The notes under the pieces were generated by a model. It saw only the letters and a program-made list of their open reading frames with translations. It was not told the origin of the DNA and searched no databases. Below are positions 27,293 through 38,210 of a stretch of DNA of 64,000 nt, piece after piece. This stretch comes from Bettongia penicillata ogilbyi. Its lineage: Eukaryota; Chordata; Mammalia; Diprotodontia; Potoroidae. The number at the start of each line of letters is the position of its first letter. The first letter of the stretch is position 1. The stretch is from positions 682,001 to 746,000 of the forward strand of contig JAJHZJ010000418.1 of assembly GCA_023548195.1 (NCBI GenBank), read 5' to 3'. The translations under genes and the position numbers were made by a program.

Positions 27293-28410
27293 GTAGGTAT
27301 CCACTATATGAGCTGTAATCTTTGCTTTCTTTGTTTTTTTTTTTTTTAGTCTTTGCTTTCTAAAACAATACAGCAAATTCACAAGTCCACAGGGACTTGT
27401 CTCTGTAAACTTTAGTCTTTGTAAACTTTTTATGAGTGAAATATAATGTTATTTACAAAGTTTGATTAAAAGAAACATTTCTTCAAGACTGATAGCTATT
27501 TGAAACCACTATGGATTGCAATTTTGTTATGATGTCATTAGAAATTGGAGGGGGTCATCCAGTGGATCTTCCTTAGCTTTTACTCTCAATCAGAGCTTCA
27601 AATAGATAACTGCAGAAAGATGGAATTCTGTTCAGTTCCTTCTAATTGCTTAATAATTAGTCTAGTGTGAGAAAACTCAACAATCAGTTCCTAATCATTT
27701 ATTAGATTAGAATATAATGTTATCTACTGAAACTTTTCTTATAATTAAATTAAATGGCTGATGTTGACATTTAAATCCATTTACATCCTCACATATATTT
27801 TTCCTTCTTTTTATCCTCCTTGACATTCAATCTGAAAGTCAAGTTCTTAACCCACTTCATCTCTTACATTGCTCTTTAAACATGGCCAAGAATGGAGCCC
27901 TGAGCAGGCTCTGTTGTTGATTTGAAAATGACTCCCTCCTATGCTTTCTGGAAATCATCTGTCTAAAGTTTGTTTAAAAGACAACTACTAGATAGTGGTT
28001 TAGACCTTTATAAACAATATTTTAAAACTGTGAAGGGCATTTCTTTTTATCACTGGGAATGTTTTATTCTAAATAATTTTTAAAATTCAGTGATATGAGA
28101 GTAATAGAATAATTATTTTAGATGATTAAATGATTTTTACATATAAATTAATAACAATATTTTCTAACTATATTAGAATAATGAACTTTAAATAAATGGA
28201 TGATTTTTAAAATCTCATGTAAATTATGTCATTATAAATTGCAATAATAGAATAATGATTCTGTTATATTATTTACTCAAATTTTTTTTTAAAATACCAG
28301 TCTATCATTACTATTCTTCAATGGTCTTAATAATTTTTAAGTAAAATAATTTTTGAAATAAAAGTTATTATATTTTGAATGCCAGAGAATAAGAGAAAAA
28401 TTATTTTAAG
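27293..28410. other. Intron, AT-rich, nothing recognised
   Basis: AT-rich sequence with no open frame and no repeat that I can name, leading up to HAL1 copy D. Confidence 0.4.
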
Positions 28411-28425
28411 TAAATAAATTACTTT

Positions 28426-28905
28426 TTTTTAAAATCTTATTTATTTATTTAACTTTTTACATTCATTTTTAACAATTTGGGGGTTCCAAATTTTCTCCCC
28501 TTTTCTCCCCTCCCCCCACCCCAATACCCCAAGCAATCTAATTTTCCCTATCTCCAATCTGCCCTCTCTTCTGTCATCCTTCCCTTCTCTTGTCCCCATC
28601 TTCTCTTTTGTCCTGTAGGGCCAGATGACTTTCTATTCCCCATTAACTATATTTCTTATTTCCTAGTAGCAAGAACAATACTAAACAGTCGTTCCTAAAA
28701 CTTTGAGTTCCAAATTCTCCCCATCCCTCCCTCCCCACCCATTCCCTTTGGGAAGGCAGGCAATTCAATATAGGCCATATCTGTGTAGTTTTGCAAACGA
28801 CCTCCCTGATAGTCGTGTTGTGTAAGACTAACTGGGAGCAATTTGAAGTCAACACCTGGGGAGGGACAGGAGCAAAAGACAGAAGGGAAACAATGAGGGG
28901 CAGGT
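28426..28905 (-). mobile_element. HAL1 copy D, 5'-truncated with 5' inversion (twin priming)
   Basis: A 480-bp element between two copies of TAAATAAATTACTTT (28411-28425 and 28906-28920). 28426-28833 is the HAL1 3' end on the minus strand. 28834-28905 is a 72-bp piece in the opposite orientation: its reverse complement matches copy C at 43448-43519 (CCTGCCCCTCATTGTTTC to AAATTGCTCC). Seventeen bases present in copy C (43431-43447) are missing at the junction. Confidence 0.9.
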
Positions 28906-28920
28906 TAAATAAATTACTTT

Positions 28921-29253
28921 AAAAGTTGAGGCACTTTCTAATTGTTAAAATAATATTTTTGACTAAATAAATTATTTTAAAACTTTAAACTTTTAAAAAC
29001 AATTTCACTATTTTCCAGTTATATTCGAATTGTTAAATTATTATAATAGCTTTATAAAATTAGAAAGCATATGTGGTTGTGAATCATTCATATAAACTAG
29101 CCCCATTGCTCCAACTTAATCCCCCTTATTCATGTTAATAGAAATCCCTACATTTATTTTTGAGGCTTTTCCTTGATCAACTTCAAGTTTCTTGGAAGTT
29201 TACAAACTGAAAATTTTGATTTGTAGTAATCTTTTGATTTCATCTTCCTACAG
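28921..29253. other. Intron, nothing recognised
   Basis: AT-rich sequence ending in the acceptor of the FWPGSD exon. Confidence 0.4.
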
Positions 29254-29363
29254 ATCTGGCTAACAGCTATGTATCAAGGTTTAAAGGCTGGGACCTACTT
29301 TTGGCCTGGCTCTGACGTAGCTATTAATGGCACATTTCCATCCATTTACATGAAGTATAACAA
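29254..29363 (+). CDS. ENPP3: ENPP3 exon: catalytic domain, FWPGSD motif
   Basis: The acceptor is CTTCCTACAG and the donor ACAA|gtaagt. It reads [20 protein letters not shown], then [25 protein letters not shown] is a conserved family block near the substrate pocket. NGT (local N228) is a possible N-glycosylation site. The exon ends two bases into an asparagine codon completed by the next exon. Local residues 204-240. Confidence 0.96.
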
Positions 29364-30114
29364 GTAAGTCATATCTTTATGGTCTGAACCAATTTGGGGG
29401 AACAAGTTGGAAGTTGTACTTTATGTAACTTTTCTTTCAGGCAGTTAATTCTAAGAGTTGGCATGCAAATTAATTGGAAGGAATTTCACCTTTGGTTCTC
29501 ACACTGATGAAATCACAAAGTCTCGAAGTACTGTTATTTCTCAATCTTTTGATTTTAGTTGGCAAGGTAAAGTTCCTTCTGTTGGGCTGCTCTCTTGTAC
29601 ACCTGCCATTCCTTAGAGGAGATCCATTTATTTCCTCCTTGCTCTTCCTAAAGGAAGGATAAAAAGAATTTAGTTTGAAAATGTCAGTATTGTCTCTTCA
29701 GACTTTTTGGAATAAGACAAAAAGAAGGCAAATAAGAGGGATGTTTTAAAAGGAGAAAAGAGAAGTCATAGGGTCAAGATTGAGAAGCTTAAGGAACAAT
29801 GGAAGTCATTTTATATATTTCATATTTTTTGTGTATAAGGAAACTGAAGCCCAGATTAAGTGTCTTGCCCAAAGTCCCATAGGTAGAAAGAAGCAGAATT
29901 AGGATTTGGTCTCACTGACTTTTAATTATATTGACAACTCTCTTTTAAGAAAAATTTAACAAACCAATTTTAGTTATAACAATACAAATCTATCTAAGTA
30001 TATTTTATCATTAATGTTGGAAAACATCAGTTTTTACCTGCTTGATTAACATATGCTAGTAGAAATATGCTTCTTATGGTCCTGTATCTCCTTTCTCTTA
30101 ACTATTTCCTTTAG
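29364..30114. other. Intron with a MIR-type fragment
   Basis: 29815-29925 is a plus-strand MIR-type fragment (GGAAACTGAAGCCCAGATTA, TGTCTTGCCCAAAGTC). The rest is unassigned. Confidence 0.45.
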
Positions 30115-30180
30115 TTCCGCTCCATATGAAGAGAGAATTTCTACACTGTTGCGTTGGCTTGACCTGCCCAAATCTGAAAG
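30115..30180 (+). CDS. ENPP3: ENPP3 exon: short helical segment of the catalytic domain
   Basis: A 66-bp exon between TTCCTTTAG and AAAG|gtaact. It reads NSAPYEERISTLLRWLDLPK, then SE and a split arginine codon. EERISTLLRWLDLPK matches the family helix that precedes the second zinc motif. As I recall the human protein, the start of this segment is NGSVPFEE; this copy has NSAPYEE, one residue shorter and without the N-x-S/T sequon. Local residues 240-262. Confidence 0.94.
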
Positions 30181-31171
30181 GTAACTGCTAACATCATATA
30201 AAGAAAAAATAATGCAAAAATATGATGACTACTTGATATGACAGATCAATCTTACCGAAAAGATATAAATATACCATGAGCTCACACTCAAACCCTGACA
30301 TGGATTGGTTGGAGTCCAAGTCCAGTGCGCTGTTAGCATGTATGTAAATTCATCTGAGTCCCCTTCTGTTGAATCTTGATGTCAGATGAAACCAAATAAC
30401 ATTTGTTTTAAATGGCATTCATTTAACTAGAGCAAAATTGTAAGGTAAGTAATTAGGCAAAGTCCTCCACATGTGAAAGGGTACAGAATGTCAGTCCAGG
30501 GATCAGAGACATTCTTAGTCAATTCTTGCCATTAAGGTTGGGGCTCCTTAAGAATACTTCTCATTGCTTCACTTGACTGAGCCTCATTCCTACTCAAATC
30601 CACATCTGTAGTTGGCTGCTTTTCCTTATACCTACTATAGTCAGTCATCTACTGCTATTTTTTGTTTGTTTTGATCTGTTTTAGTTTTTGCTTGTTTTCT
30701 TTTTTCTCTTTTCCCCTGACATCTAGGAGACTTGTCTCCCTCAAAGGGAGTATTATCTTTTCTTTACAGAGACTTCCCTAGCCAAAATATTTTTGGGGGC
30801 TAAGTAGCATACTTTAAAGGTCTATTATTAATTGGAATCATAATCAAACTCAGCCAAAATAGCAAAAAAAGGCTGTACTGGTCAAAATCTATCTTTCTGA
30901 CTACTTTGACTGTCTTCCCTTAGCAGGAATTTTCTCAGGCCTACTTAATCTTCTTTTCGACTCCCATTATTTCTTTGAATCGTGTACTCTTCTCTGGATC
31001 TTAACCACTCTCAAGGAAGCCTCATTTAGACCTTATTCCTACAAGTTGTACCCAGGTCACTGTCTCCTTTTTAAAGAGTTTACATTTATCCCAGTCAGAT
31101 TTCGTTTTATTAAATTCAAAACAATGGCCTAGCCTGTCTGAATCTGGTAGGATCTTTATTATGTTATCCAG
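30181..31171. other. Intron with possible CR1/L3 antisense relic
   Basis: 30930-31165 resembles antisense CR1/L3 sequence (GTACCCAGGTCACTGTCTCC, TCCCAGTCAGATTTCGTTTT). 30181-30930 shows no recognised family. Confidence 0.4.
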
Positions 31172-31482
31172 TGGGGGCAGCCAGGTGGTGCAGTGGATAG
31201 AGTACCACTGCAGGAGTTAGGAGGACATGAGTTCAAATCTCACCTCAGACACTTGGCAGTCACTAGTTGTGTGACTTTGGGTGAGTCACTTTACTCCAAT
31301 TGCCTCATCCTGGGTCATCTCCAGTCACCCTGATGAATATCTGGTCACTGGATTCAGATGGCTCTGGAGGAGAAGTGAGGCTGGTGACCTTCACAGCCTC
31401 ACTCAAAACAAAGTCAAGTGTAAGTCATGTCATTATTTCTCTGATGGCATGGTCTTCTTTAGGAACAAAGGACAAACACACT
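31172..31482 (+). mobile_element. tRNA-headed SINE with a distinct long 3' tail
   Basis: The head GGGGGCAGCCAGGTGGTGCA and core GTGTGACTTTGGGTGAGTCA are of the marsupial tRNA type. They are followed from ~31310 by a separate ~170-bp tail (CATCTCCAGTCACCCTGATG, GGCTCTGGAGGAGAAGTGAG, CATGGTCTTC, ACAAAGGACAAACACA). The same tail appears without the head at 52549-52725 and antisense at 55735-55890. Confidence 0.75.
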
Positions 31483-33265
31483 CACATCCAATATGCAAAT
31501 TATCCCTACTAGCTTTATTTTTTGGCACCTAAAAATAAACACAATATTCCATATGTTAAAAAAGGGTTTTTAAGAGCTGAGTGCTGTCTATTAAGGTGAC
31601 ATAACAAATTCCATTTTGCTCTGTATTCACCATTTTGCTTGTTCCTTTAGCTCAGGATCAATGTGCATCTAGTTTCTCCTCTCCACCACTAATTGCTTTA
31701 TGATTGCAAAAAAAAGGAGACTTAGAGGACTTTGATAGCCCAAGGAAATTTATTCTTTAATCTTATCTAACAGGGAATGGCTAATAGTGGGAATGACTAG
31801 GCTAATAAGGACACATTCCTTCCTTTGGAACTAGAGATAAGCACCTTCTATGTAACCAATGGACATTTTTCCTCTTTCCTTATAATATACATGTTCTTAA
31901 CTAAGTTTTGATAGATACTCCATTGACTTCTGATGTATCAGGTTAAGTGAACGAACTGCAGTTATGTCAACATTATTGACTGATTATTAGCAGTACCATC
32001 CTAGTCAATGGTCCATTGGATAATTTTTGTCCCACAGACATGTTCTGCTTGGGGCAGACTACAGAACTGTTTCCTCACCTCGCTCCCCACTCGCGCTCCC
32101 CACCCCTTAAGAATATGGACTCTAACAACTTTTCTGGCAATCATGTTACCTCATTAACTCCTCTAAATTTCCAAGGTTTTTTTTTTCCCAAGTGAGCTGC
32201 TCTTTAGCTAGTCCGATACCACTTTGTACTTGAAAAGTTGAGTTTTTCAGCCTAAATATAAGACTTTACACTTAATTCTTATTACCTGTCATCTACTTAA
32301 AGTTGACCAAGTGTTTTTATTTAGCCTGTTGAGATCTTTTTGGATCCTGACTTTGTCATCAGAACATATTTGCTATCCTAGTTTTATGTCACCATAAAAT
32401 TTGATAAAATTTGTGTAAGCTCATTGGTCTATGCTTTACAGAGTTGATTCTCTTTCTCTTTTTTTAAGTCATACTCCCTCTCCTGTTCTCAACAAAATAA
32501 GAGTATAATTGTTATTTCTCTTCAGCACCCACTATCTCATCCTTTCACTCCACCTTTCCTTTTAGCATAATTTGAAAAACCCTATCCATTCTCCTTCTGT
32601 CCTACAAATTTCTGAGTCTTTTACAAATATCCAAAATACTGGAATAAAACTATGAAGAAATGATCTGGGTGGGGAGAGAGGTAGAGTGCCTGAAATTTGT
32701 CAACTCAGAATACATATGAATTAACATGAGAGAACCCTAAGATAACAGAATTTTAGATCACTGGATTCAGAGCTTGAAAGGACCTTATAGGTCATTTCAT
32801 TCAATCTCTTCATGTTTCAGGTGAGAAAGTCAAGGACTAGAAAAGCTAAATGACTTGGCCAAAGTCAAGTAGTTAAATACCAGAATGGAATGTGCTTCCA
32901 GGAGATGAGCTTCAACCCCAAATCCATGCCTGTTTCCAAATAAGTAACCACTGAAGAAAGTGACGGGTTGCAAAGGGACAGGGATGTAGCGAAGTCAGAA
33001 ATGAACAGAGGCTGAAACACTTTGGTTACTATGGCTACTTTTTTGCCATTTGGGGGGTGGCTCTTGAAGCCTTATATTTCTTGTTGTTTAACGGGACCTC
33101 ATGCTGATACTCAGATGGATGAAATGGCATGTGCTGACAGAGGTCGATGCTTACAGGCCCATTTTTCAGATTTGACTGGAATTCTCCTAAAAAGGTTTAT
33201 TAGAAAGAATTTTTCTTAAATTGATAGTAAGAAAAAATTGTTTTGTCTCTTAATTTCATCTACAG
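31483..33265. other. Intron: CR1/L3-like and MIR-type relics
   Basis: 32195-32440 resembles antisense CR1/L3 (TTGAGATCTTTTTGGATCCT, GACTTTGTCATCAGAACATA). 32755-32900 is a plus-strand MIR-type fragment (TTCAGAGCTTGAAAGGACCT). The remaining parts are unassigned. Confidence 0.45.
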
Positions 33266-33338
33266 ACCAGATTTTTATACCTTATACGTAGAAGAGCCAG
33301 ATTCTGCTGGACATTCAGGTGGACCAGTCAGTGGTAAT
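33266..33338 (+). CDS. ENPP3: ENPP3 exon: second zinc site (EEPDSAGH)
   Basis: The acceptor is ATCTACAG and the donor GGTAAT|gtacgt. It reads [20 protein letters not shown], then PVSGN. Aspartate 274 and histidine 278 in [12 protein letters not shown] are zinc ligands. A GT also occurs three bases earlier in frame terms (AGTG|gtaatg), but only the donor used here keeps the phase with the next exon and the expected two residues before VIKAL. A 7.2-kb intron follows. Confidence 0.94.
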
Positions 33339-34469
33339 GTACGTTTATTTATTTTGTCTTAAAAATGTTTGATGTTGGGTCATAGACAGGCAGCATGTTA
33401 TGTTCAAGCCTGACATATGTTAATTATGTGATACCTTGTAAGTTACTTTTTACATCTAAATATCTTAATCAACTCTATAAAAATATAAGTTGCTTTTGGT
33501 GTCATGAATTGGTAAGAGGGAGTTTTCTTACCTGAGAGTGCCTTGTACTAAGGAATTTATAATTCTAGTCCCAAATCCAATGGATTATATTGTCTATGAG
33601 ATAATGAAAAAAAAGCAACCTGTAGAACTATGTAATGTACCTCTGAAAAATAGATATTTATATTAGAATTTTATTATAGTAAAGTGATTAAATCTATTAA
33701 AATGATAGAAATGATTGGCATTATTTACCAGTTAGCATCAAGATCCATCTTAGCATCAAGAATGTAGTGTGGCTAGGCACTGTATACCTTAGTCTTGTTC
33801 CTTTTGAAATCCAAAACTGGCTTATGGAAAACAAAGTAGAGCATAATTATATTGTCTTGTGTCTAGTTTGTAGGTAGAAGCCTCCATAGTCACTGTGGTA
33901 TTTCTGTCCTGATCTTATAGGTAGGAATCATTGTTTTCTCTCTGTGCCAAGAGTGTTGGTGTGTAAATAAATAATTTATATCTATCTATATATACACACA
34001 CATACACATATATGTTGTCATAAAGTCTTTCCAGTCTTGTCCAACTCTTTATGACTCCATGTGTATGTATGTTTATGTGTACACACATATATACACACAT
34101 ACACATATGTATATGTGCACATGCACTCACACATATCTGAATAAATATATAGAAATAAGAAATAGATCTGTTATTTTACTAGTATAAAGAATTCCATAGT
34201 GAGGAAACTCTTTCTACCAATACAGTTTGTGGCCTTTTATGCAACTTATAGTCTTAAAAGATATACCTAGATCACTAGGAGGGTAAGTGCTTTAATCAGG
34301 GTAACATAACCTATATGTGTCAGAGGCAGGATTTGAACCACATCTTCTTGACTTTGAGACTAGTCTCTTAGTTTACCTTCATTTTCAAATGTTAACATAT
34401 GGGTATAGATTATAGAAAATATAGATATGTAGGTACTGATTTAAGTACAAATACAGATATAGATAGAGA
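33339..34469. other. Intron: simple repeats and SINE fragments
   Basis: 33975-34140 is a (TA/CA)n-rich tract interrupted by a small antisense SINE end (34013-34062, GTCTTGTCCAACTCTTTATG). 34230-34378 is a minus-strand MIR-type fragment (GGATTTGAACCACATCTTCT). 33339-33970 is unassigned. Confidence 0.5.
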
Positions 34470-35114
34470 TGAGAGGCAACGTGCTGTAGAATATAAGAGA
34501 GAATATAAGTCTGAGTATGATCAATTTGTTAAGGTAGCAGTGACCAGTAAATTGTGTTGATAGCCTCTTTCAATGACCAAAGACAGTAAGGTAGGTCTCA
34601 TTAGTCCTTAACAAAATTTTGGAGAGTAGAGAGTTGGGTAGGTGGAGAAGAGAATGCAATTGGTTATAGACAGTATTGTGGGGGTGGGAAAAATATGATT
34701 AGTGATTTTAAAGAAAGTGACAGTTCATTGTTTAGTCACTTTCAGGCATGTCCAACTCATCATGACCCCATTTGGGGTTTTCTTGTGAAAGATATTGGAG
34801 TAGTTCATTTCTGCAGATCAAGAAACTGAGACAAAACAAGATTAAGCAATTTGCCCAGGGTCACACAGACAGAGTGAGTGTCTGAAGTCATACTTGAACT
34901 CAGGAAGATGAGTCTTTTAATTCCAGTCTCAGTACTCTTTTCACTGTGCCACCTCCCTGCCTCCTTTCAATTAAAGAATGTCAACTGTTTTATAGTTACT
35001 ATTTGCATTTTACAGACCTGAATTAGCAGACTCCTTGGTGCCTAGAAAAATTTGTTAGGGAGATAGGCAAAGACAGACAATATACCTTTTGGGGATGATA
35101 GAAAAAAGCTAACA
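34470..35114 (-). mobile_element. LTR-like repeat, first copy, interrupted by a SINE
   Basis: It matches the repeat at 35405-35856 in order and orientation (ATGATCAATTTGTTAAGG, GTAGCAGTGACCAGTAAATT, GAATTAGCAGACTCCTTGGT, GAAAAATTTGTTAGGGAGAT, CTTTTGGGGATGATAG). A minus-strand SINE occupies 34723-34964. The left border is eroded and approximate. Confidence 0.6.
34723..34964 (-). mobile_element. tRNA-headed SINE inside the first LTR-like copy
   Basis: On the minus strand it begins GGAGGCAGGGAGGTGGCACA and ends with CATGATGAGTTGGACATGCC and GAAAGTGACTAAACAATGAA. It is absent from the equivalent place in the 35405-35856 copy. About 50 bp of the host repeat is missing beside it. Confidence 0.75.
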
Positions 35115-35404
35115 ATTATTAAAATTAATCCAGCATAAAATCATTTAAATCCATACAGTAGAAACTAGAGGTAATATTAATTTTGATATTTTCACATATC
35201 ATATCTATCTATACATATATATGATATGTATCATATCTGTTATTTAAATCTGTCATATCTAATCTGTATTTAATTTTTACCTATACCAATGTCTTTGTTA
35301 TCTATATTATCTATATCCATCTCTTTATCTGTATCCATATCATACCTAATCTGTGCTTCCATAGAATTTCCTCTTCTCCAGTTTTCTTACCTCTTCCATA
35401 GTTA

Positions 35405-35856
35405 TGTTTGAAAATTACGGTAAACCGAAAGACAATGATCTAAGCATGATCAATTTATTAGTCAGGTTAGCAGTAACCAATAAATTGGATCAATGGCCTC
35501 TCTCAATAACCAAAAACTCCCAGGTAAGGCTCACTAGCCTTAATATGGCTTTGAGGAGTACAGAACTGGGTGGGTGGGGAAGACAATACAGTTGGTTACA
35601 GGGTAGACAGCATCATGGTGGGGAACAACATAATGGATTGTTTTAAAGAAAGCTAGCACACCCTTGTGGGGCTAGTGATCACTCCTCTCAGACAATTAGG
35701 GAATGTTAATTGTTTTATGGGATCCATCAGCATCTTGTATTCCTGAATTAGCAGATTCCCCAGTGCCTAGAAGAATTTGTTAGGGAGATAAGACCCAAGG
35801 ACAGGTAAGGATAGATAATATGTCTTTTGGGGATGATAATTTTGTGGGGCTAAACA
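35405..35856 (-). mobile_element. LTR-like repeat, second copy (solo LTR candidate)
   Basis: Read on the minus strand it starts TGTTTAGCCCCAC and ends TTTTCAAACA, so it has TG/CA ends with a short inverted terminal match TGTTT/AAACA. AATAAA occurs near the 3' end (CTGACTAATAAATTGATC). Length ~452 bp. I see no exact target-site duplication, and no retroviral coding sequence between this copy and the one at 34470-35114. Confidence 0.6.
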
Positions 35857-37414
35857 AACAGATATTCATGAAGGGGATATATACACATATACCTTTTGTC
35901 CACACACATATATGTATATTATATACACATGTAGATATGTACACACATTATATAGATATCTATGTATTATATCTATAGCCATTTAAACTATTAGATAGTT
36001 TTAATAATAAGCCTTTATTCCCTATCTGATTAATTCATTGAAATAATTCATAATACATTGCCCACAAACATAATGTAATTTTACAAGAGAAGCTCATTCC
36101 TTAAATGTACTTAAGAATTGTCCAGCGCATGCATTCTATGCACAGCATGAATATGCAAATCAATCAGCAAATATTTAAGTGCCAGACAGTTTGGTAGACA
36201 CAAGATATACAAATATAATGAATGAAATAATCCTTACTCACAAGAAATTTGCGGACGCAACCTATACATTTAAATCAGGTATAATATTCCACTCCCTTGG
36301 GAAAATTACCAAAAAATGTTGGCACAATTTCAGTCATAAAAGTAATAAAAGAATGTCTTATTCACTAACCTATTGTCTTACAAAACGTTACAGGTACAGT
36401 TAACCAACTTCACATTTGTATAAATACAATGATACTTAATTTAATTTGGGCTACAGAGAAGAAAGAACAACTCAGCTAGACTTTTTTTTTTTAGAATAGA
36501 GAAGTATGGTTTTCCTTTAGGATTTACTTACTGAGAAAAAAAGCCTCTTAACTACATTCTTAAATGTTTATTTAGCCAAATGTGAGATTCGTTCATCTCC
36601 TTCAGTCCATTCTGGGTTCTAGTTTTCAGTGTCCACTTTCTTATTCTTTTCCATTTTAAAATTACTTCTAAGTTTCTGACCATTCTGTCCACAATGTTTG
36701 CATTCACTCAGAAGTTAAAGAAATATCTTAATTCTTTCAACTGAGAAATTTAGACATCTGACAAAGGCAAACCATTCTGGATAAGAGTTGAAGTTTTGCA
36801 GCCATACTACTGTTTAACATGTAGTATCATACAAGGTTCTGGGAAGATTGTATGACATTTTGTAGTATGAATACATTCTAGGAACACATGTTAGAGGGTC
36901 ACATTAGAGAGTTTCTTACGTGGGAAACAGGTACAATCAGGGAACGTGTATAACACAGATGGCTTGGTCAACTCGTGCCTCCACTGCTCACTTCCCCACA
37001 GACAGACTAATGTCTAAGGGTGTCATTGAACAAGCTCTTGAAGAGAGGTGCTTGGAGGCTCTGCTCTTTCTTGGACATCTCCACGGATATGTTTTGGTGT
37101 TGTTGACTGCTCTAGACCTGGAGTCTCTGCTGCACTGCTATTTTCAATTGTCTTTTGACATTTCTGAAGGATTTTCAGGGGGCACCTTGGTTGGGCTGGT
37201 GGTCTTTGCTGCTTTCCATAGACACCTCCACTGCTCTCTGCTACTCTCTTTTGCTCTCTGCTGCCATCTATTATTCTACAACGAACATTTATCTTTTCCC
37301 ATGAGGGGTTGGGGAGTAGGCTTTCATTATTAGATTATGACCCCAGGAGCTCCTTAACTCTTTTCTGATTTCAGACCTTGGCCAGTCCCACAAAACCAGG
37401 TAGGTACAGATGGT
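35857..37414. other. Intron: AT/CA tract, repeat end, unassigned block
   Basis: 35880-35970 is TA/CA-rich. 36160-36255 is a fragment of the ~1.2-kb repeat (AGCAAATATTTAAGTGCCAG). 36900-37330 is more GC-rich and has a 137-codon plus-strand frame with no known homology and no splice context; I do not call it coding. Confidence 0.4.
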
Positions 37415-38210
37415 TTTAGTCAATTAACAATTTTTTTAATGCCTATTATGTGCCAGGCATTATGTTAGGGACTAAGGATACAATAACTGAAAAAAAAGAA
37501 AACAGCACTTTGCTCTCAAGCAGTTTAAATTTTATTAGTAGTTTTGTACGTATATTATTAGCATATAGAAATAAATATGTAGAGCATAACTAAAAGGTAA
37601 ATGATGAGAGAGGATACAAACAGTTGACAGGGGATGGATCAGGAAAGGGTTCATGTACACGGTGTTTAAGCTGAGTCTTTGAAGAAAGTAAAGGATTCTA
37701 TGGGAGATAAGAGTGCCACGTGTGAGGAATTGAGCCTGGAAAGATACATTGGAGCCAGTTTGTGAAAGGATTTAAAAGTTGAAATGAAGAATTTATACTT
37801 TACTTTGGAGGTAATAGGAAGTCATTAGAATTTAGGGACCTCAATGAATATTTAATTCCAACCCATATACAAAAGGAATCCCAGGTATAACGTAATCCAC
37901 AAATGGCTACATAGTTTCTACTTGATGACTCTGAAGGAGGAGAAACACATCATCTCTTCAGACAGCCCATTCAACTTTGGGATATCTCTAATTTTTAGCA
38001 AATTTTTCTTGACATGAAACTTAGATTTGCCTTCATGCAACTTCGTGCAAGTATTGGTACTGGGTTTGGCACCAAACTATCCAATAAATCAATAAACATT
38101 ATTAAGTGCCTACCATGTAGATGGCACTGTACTAAGCTCCAGGGATACTAAAAGAGGCAAAAGACAGTCTCTGTCCTCAGGGAGCCTACAATCTAATAGA
38201 ATAAACCTAA
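37415..38210 (+). mobile_element. Two fragments of the ~1.2-kb interspersed repeat
   Basis: 37415-37830 (TATTATGTGCCAGGCATTAT, GGGATGGATCAGGAAAGGGT, GAAGAATTTATACTTTACTT) and 38075-38210 (CATTATTAAGTGCCTACCAT, CCTCAGGGAGCCTACAATCT). Between them (37831-38074) nothing is recognised. Confidence 0.5.

Noticed and set aside
36920..37333. 137-codon plus-strand open frame
   Set aside because: No recognisable motif, no splice or promoter context, low-complexity leucine/histidine-rich translation; about what chance allows in a GC-richer patch.
37376..37402. TTTCAG … CCAG|gtaggt, a micro-exon look-alike
   Set aside because: It would break the phase between the EEPDSAGH and VIKAL exons, which join perfectly without it.
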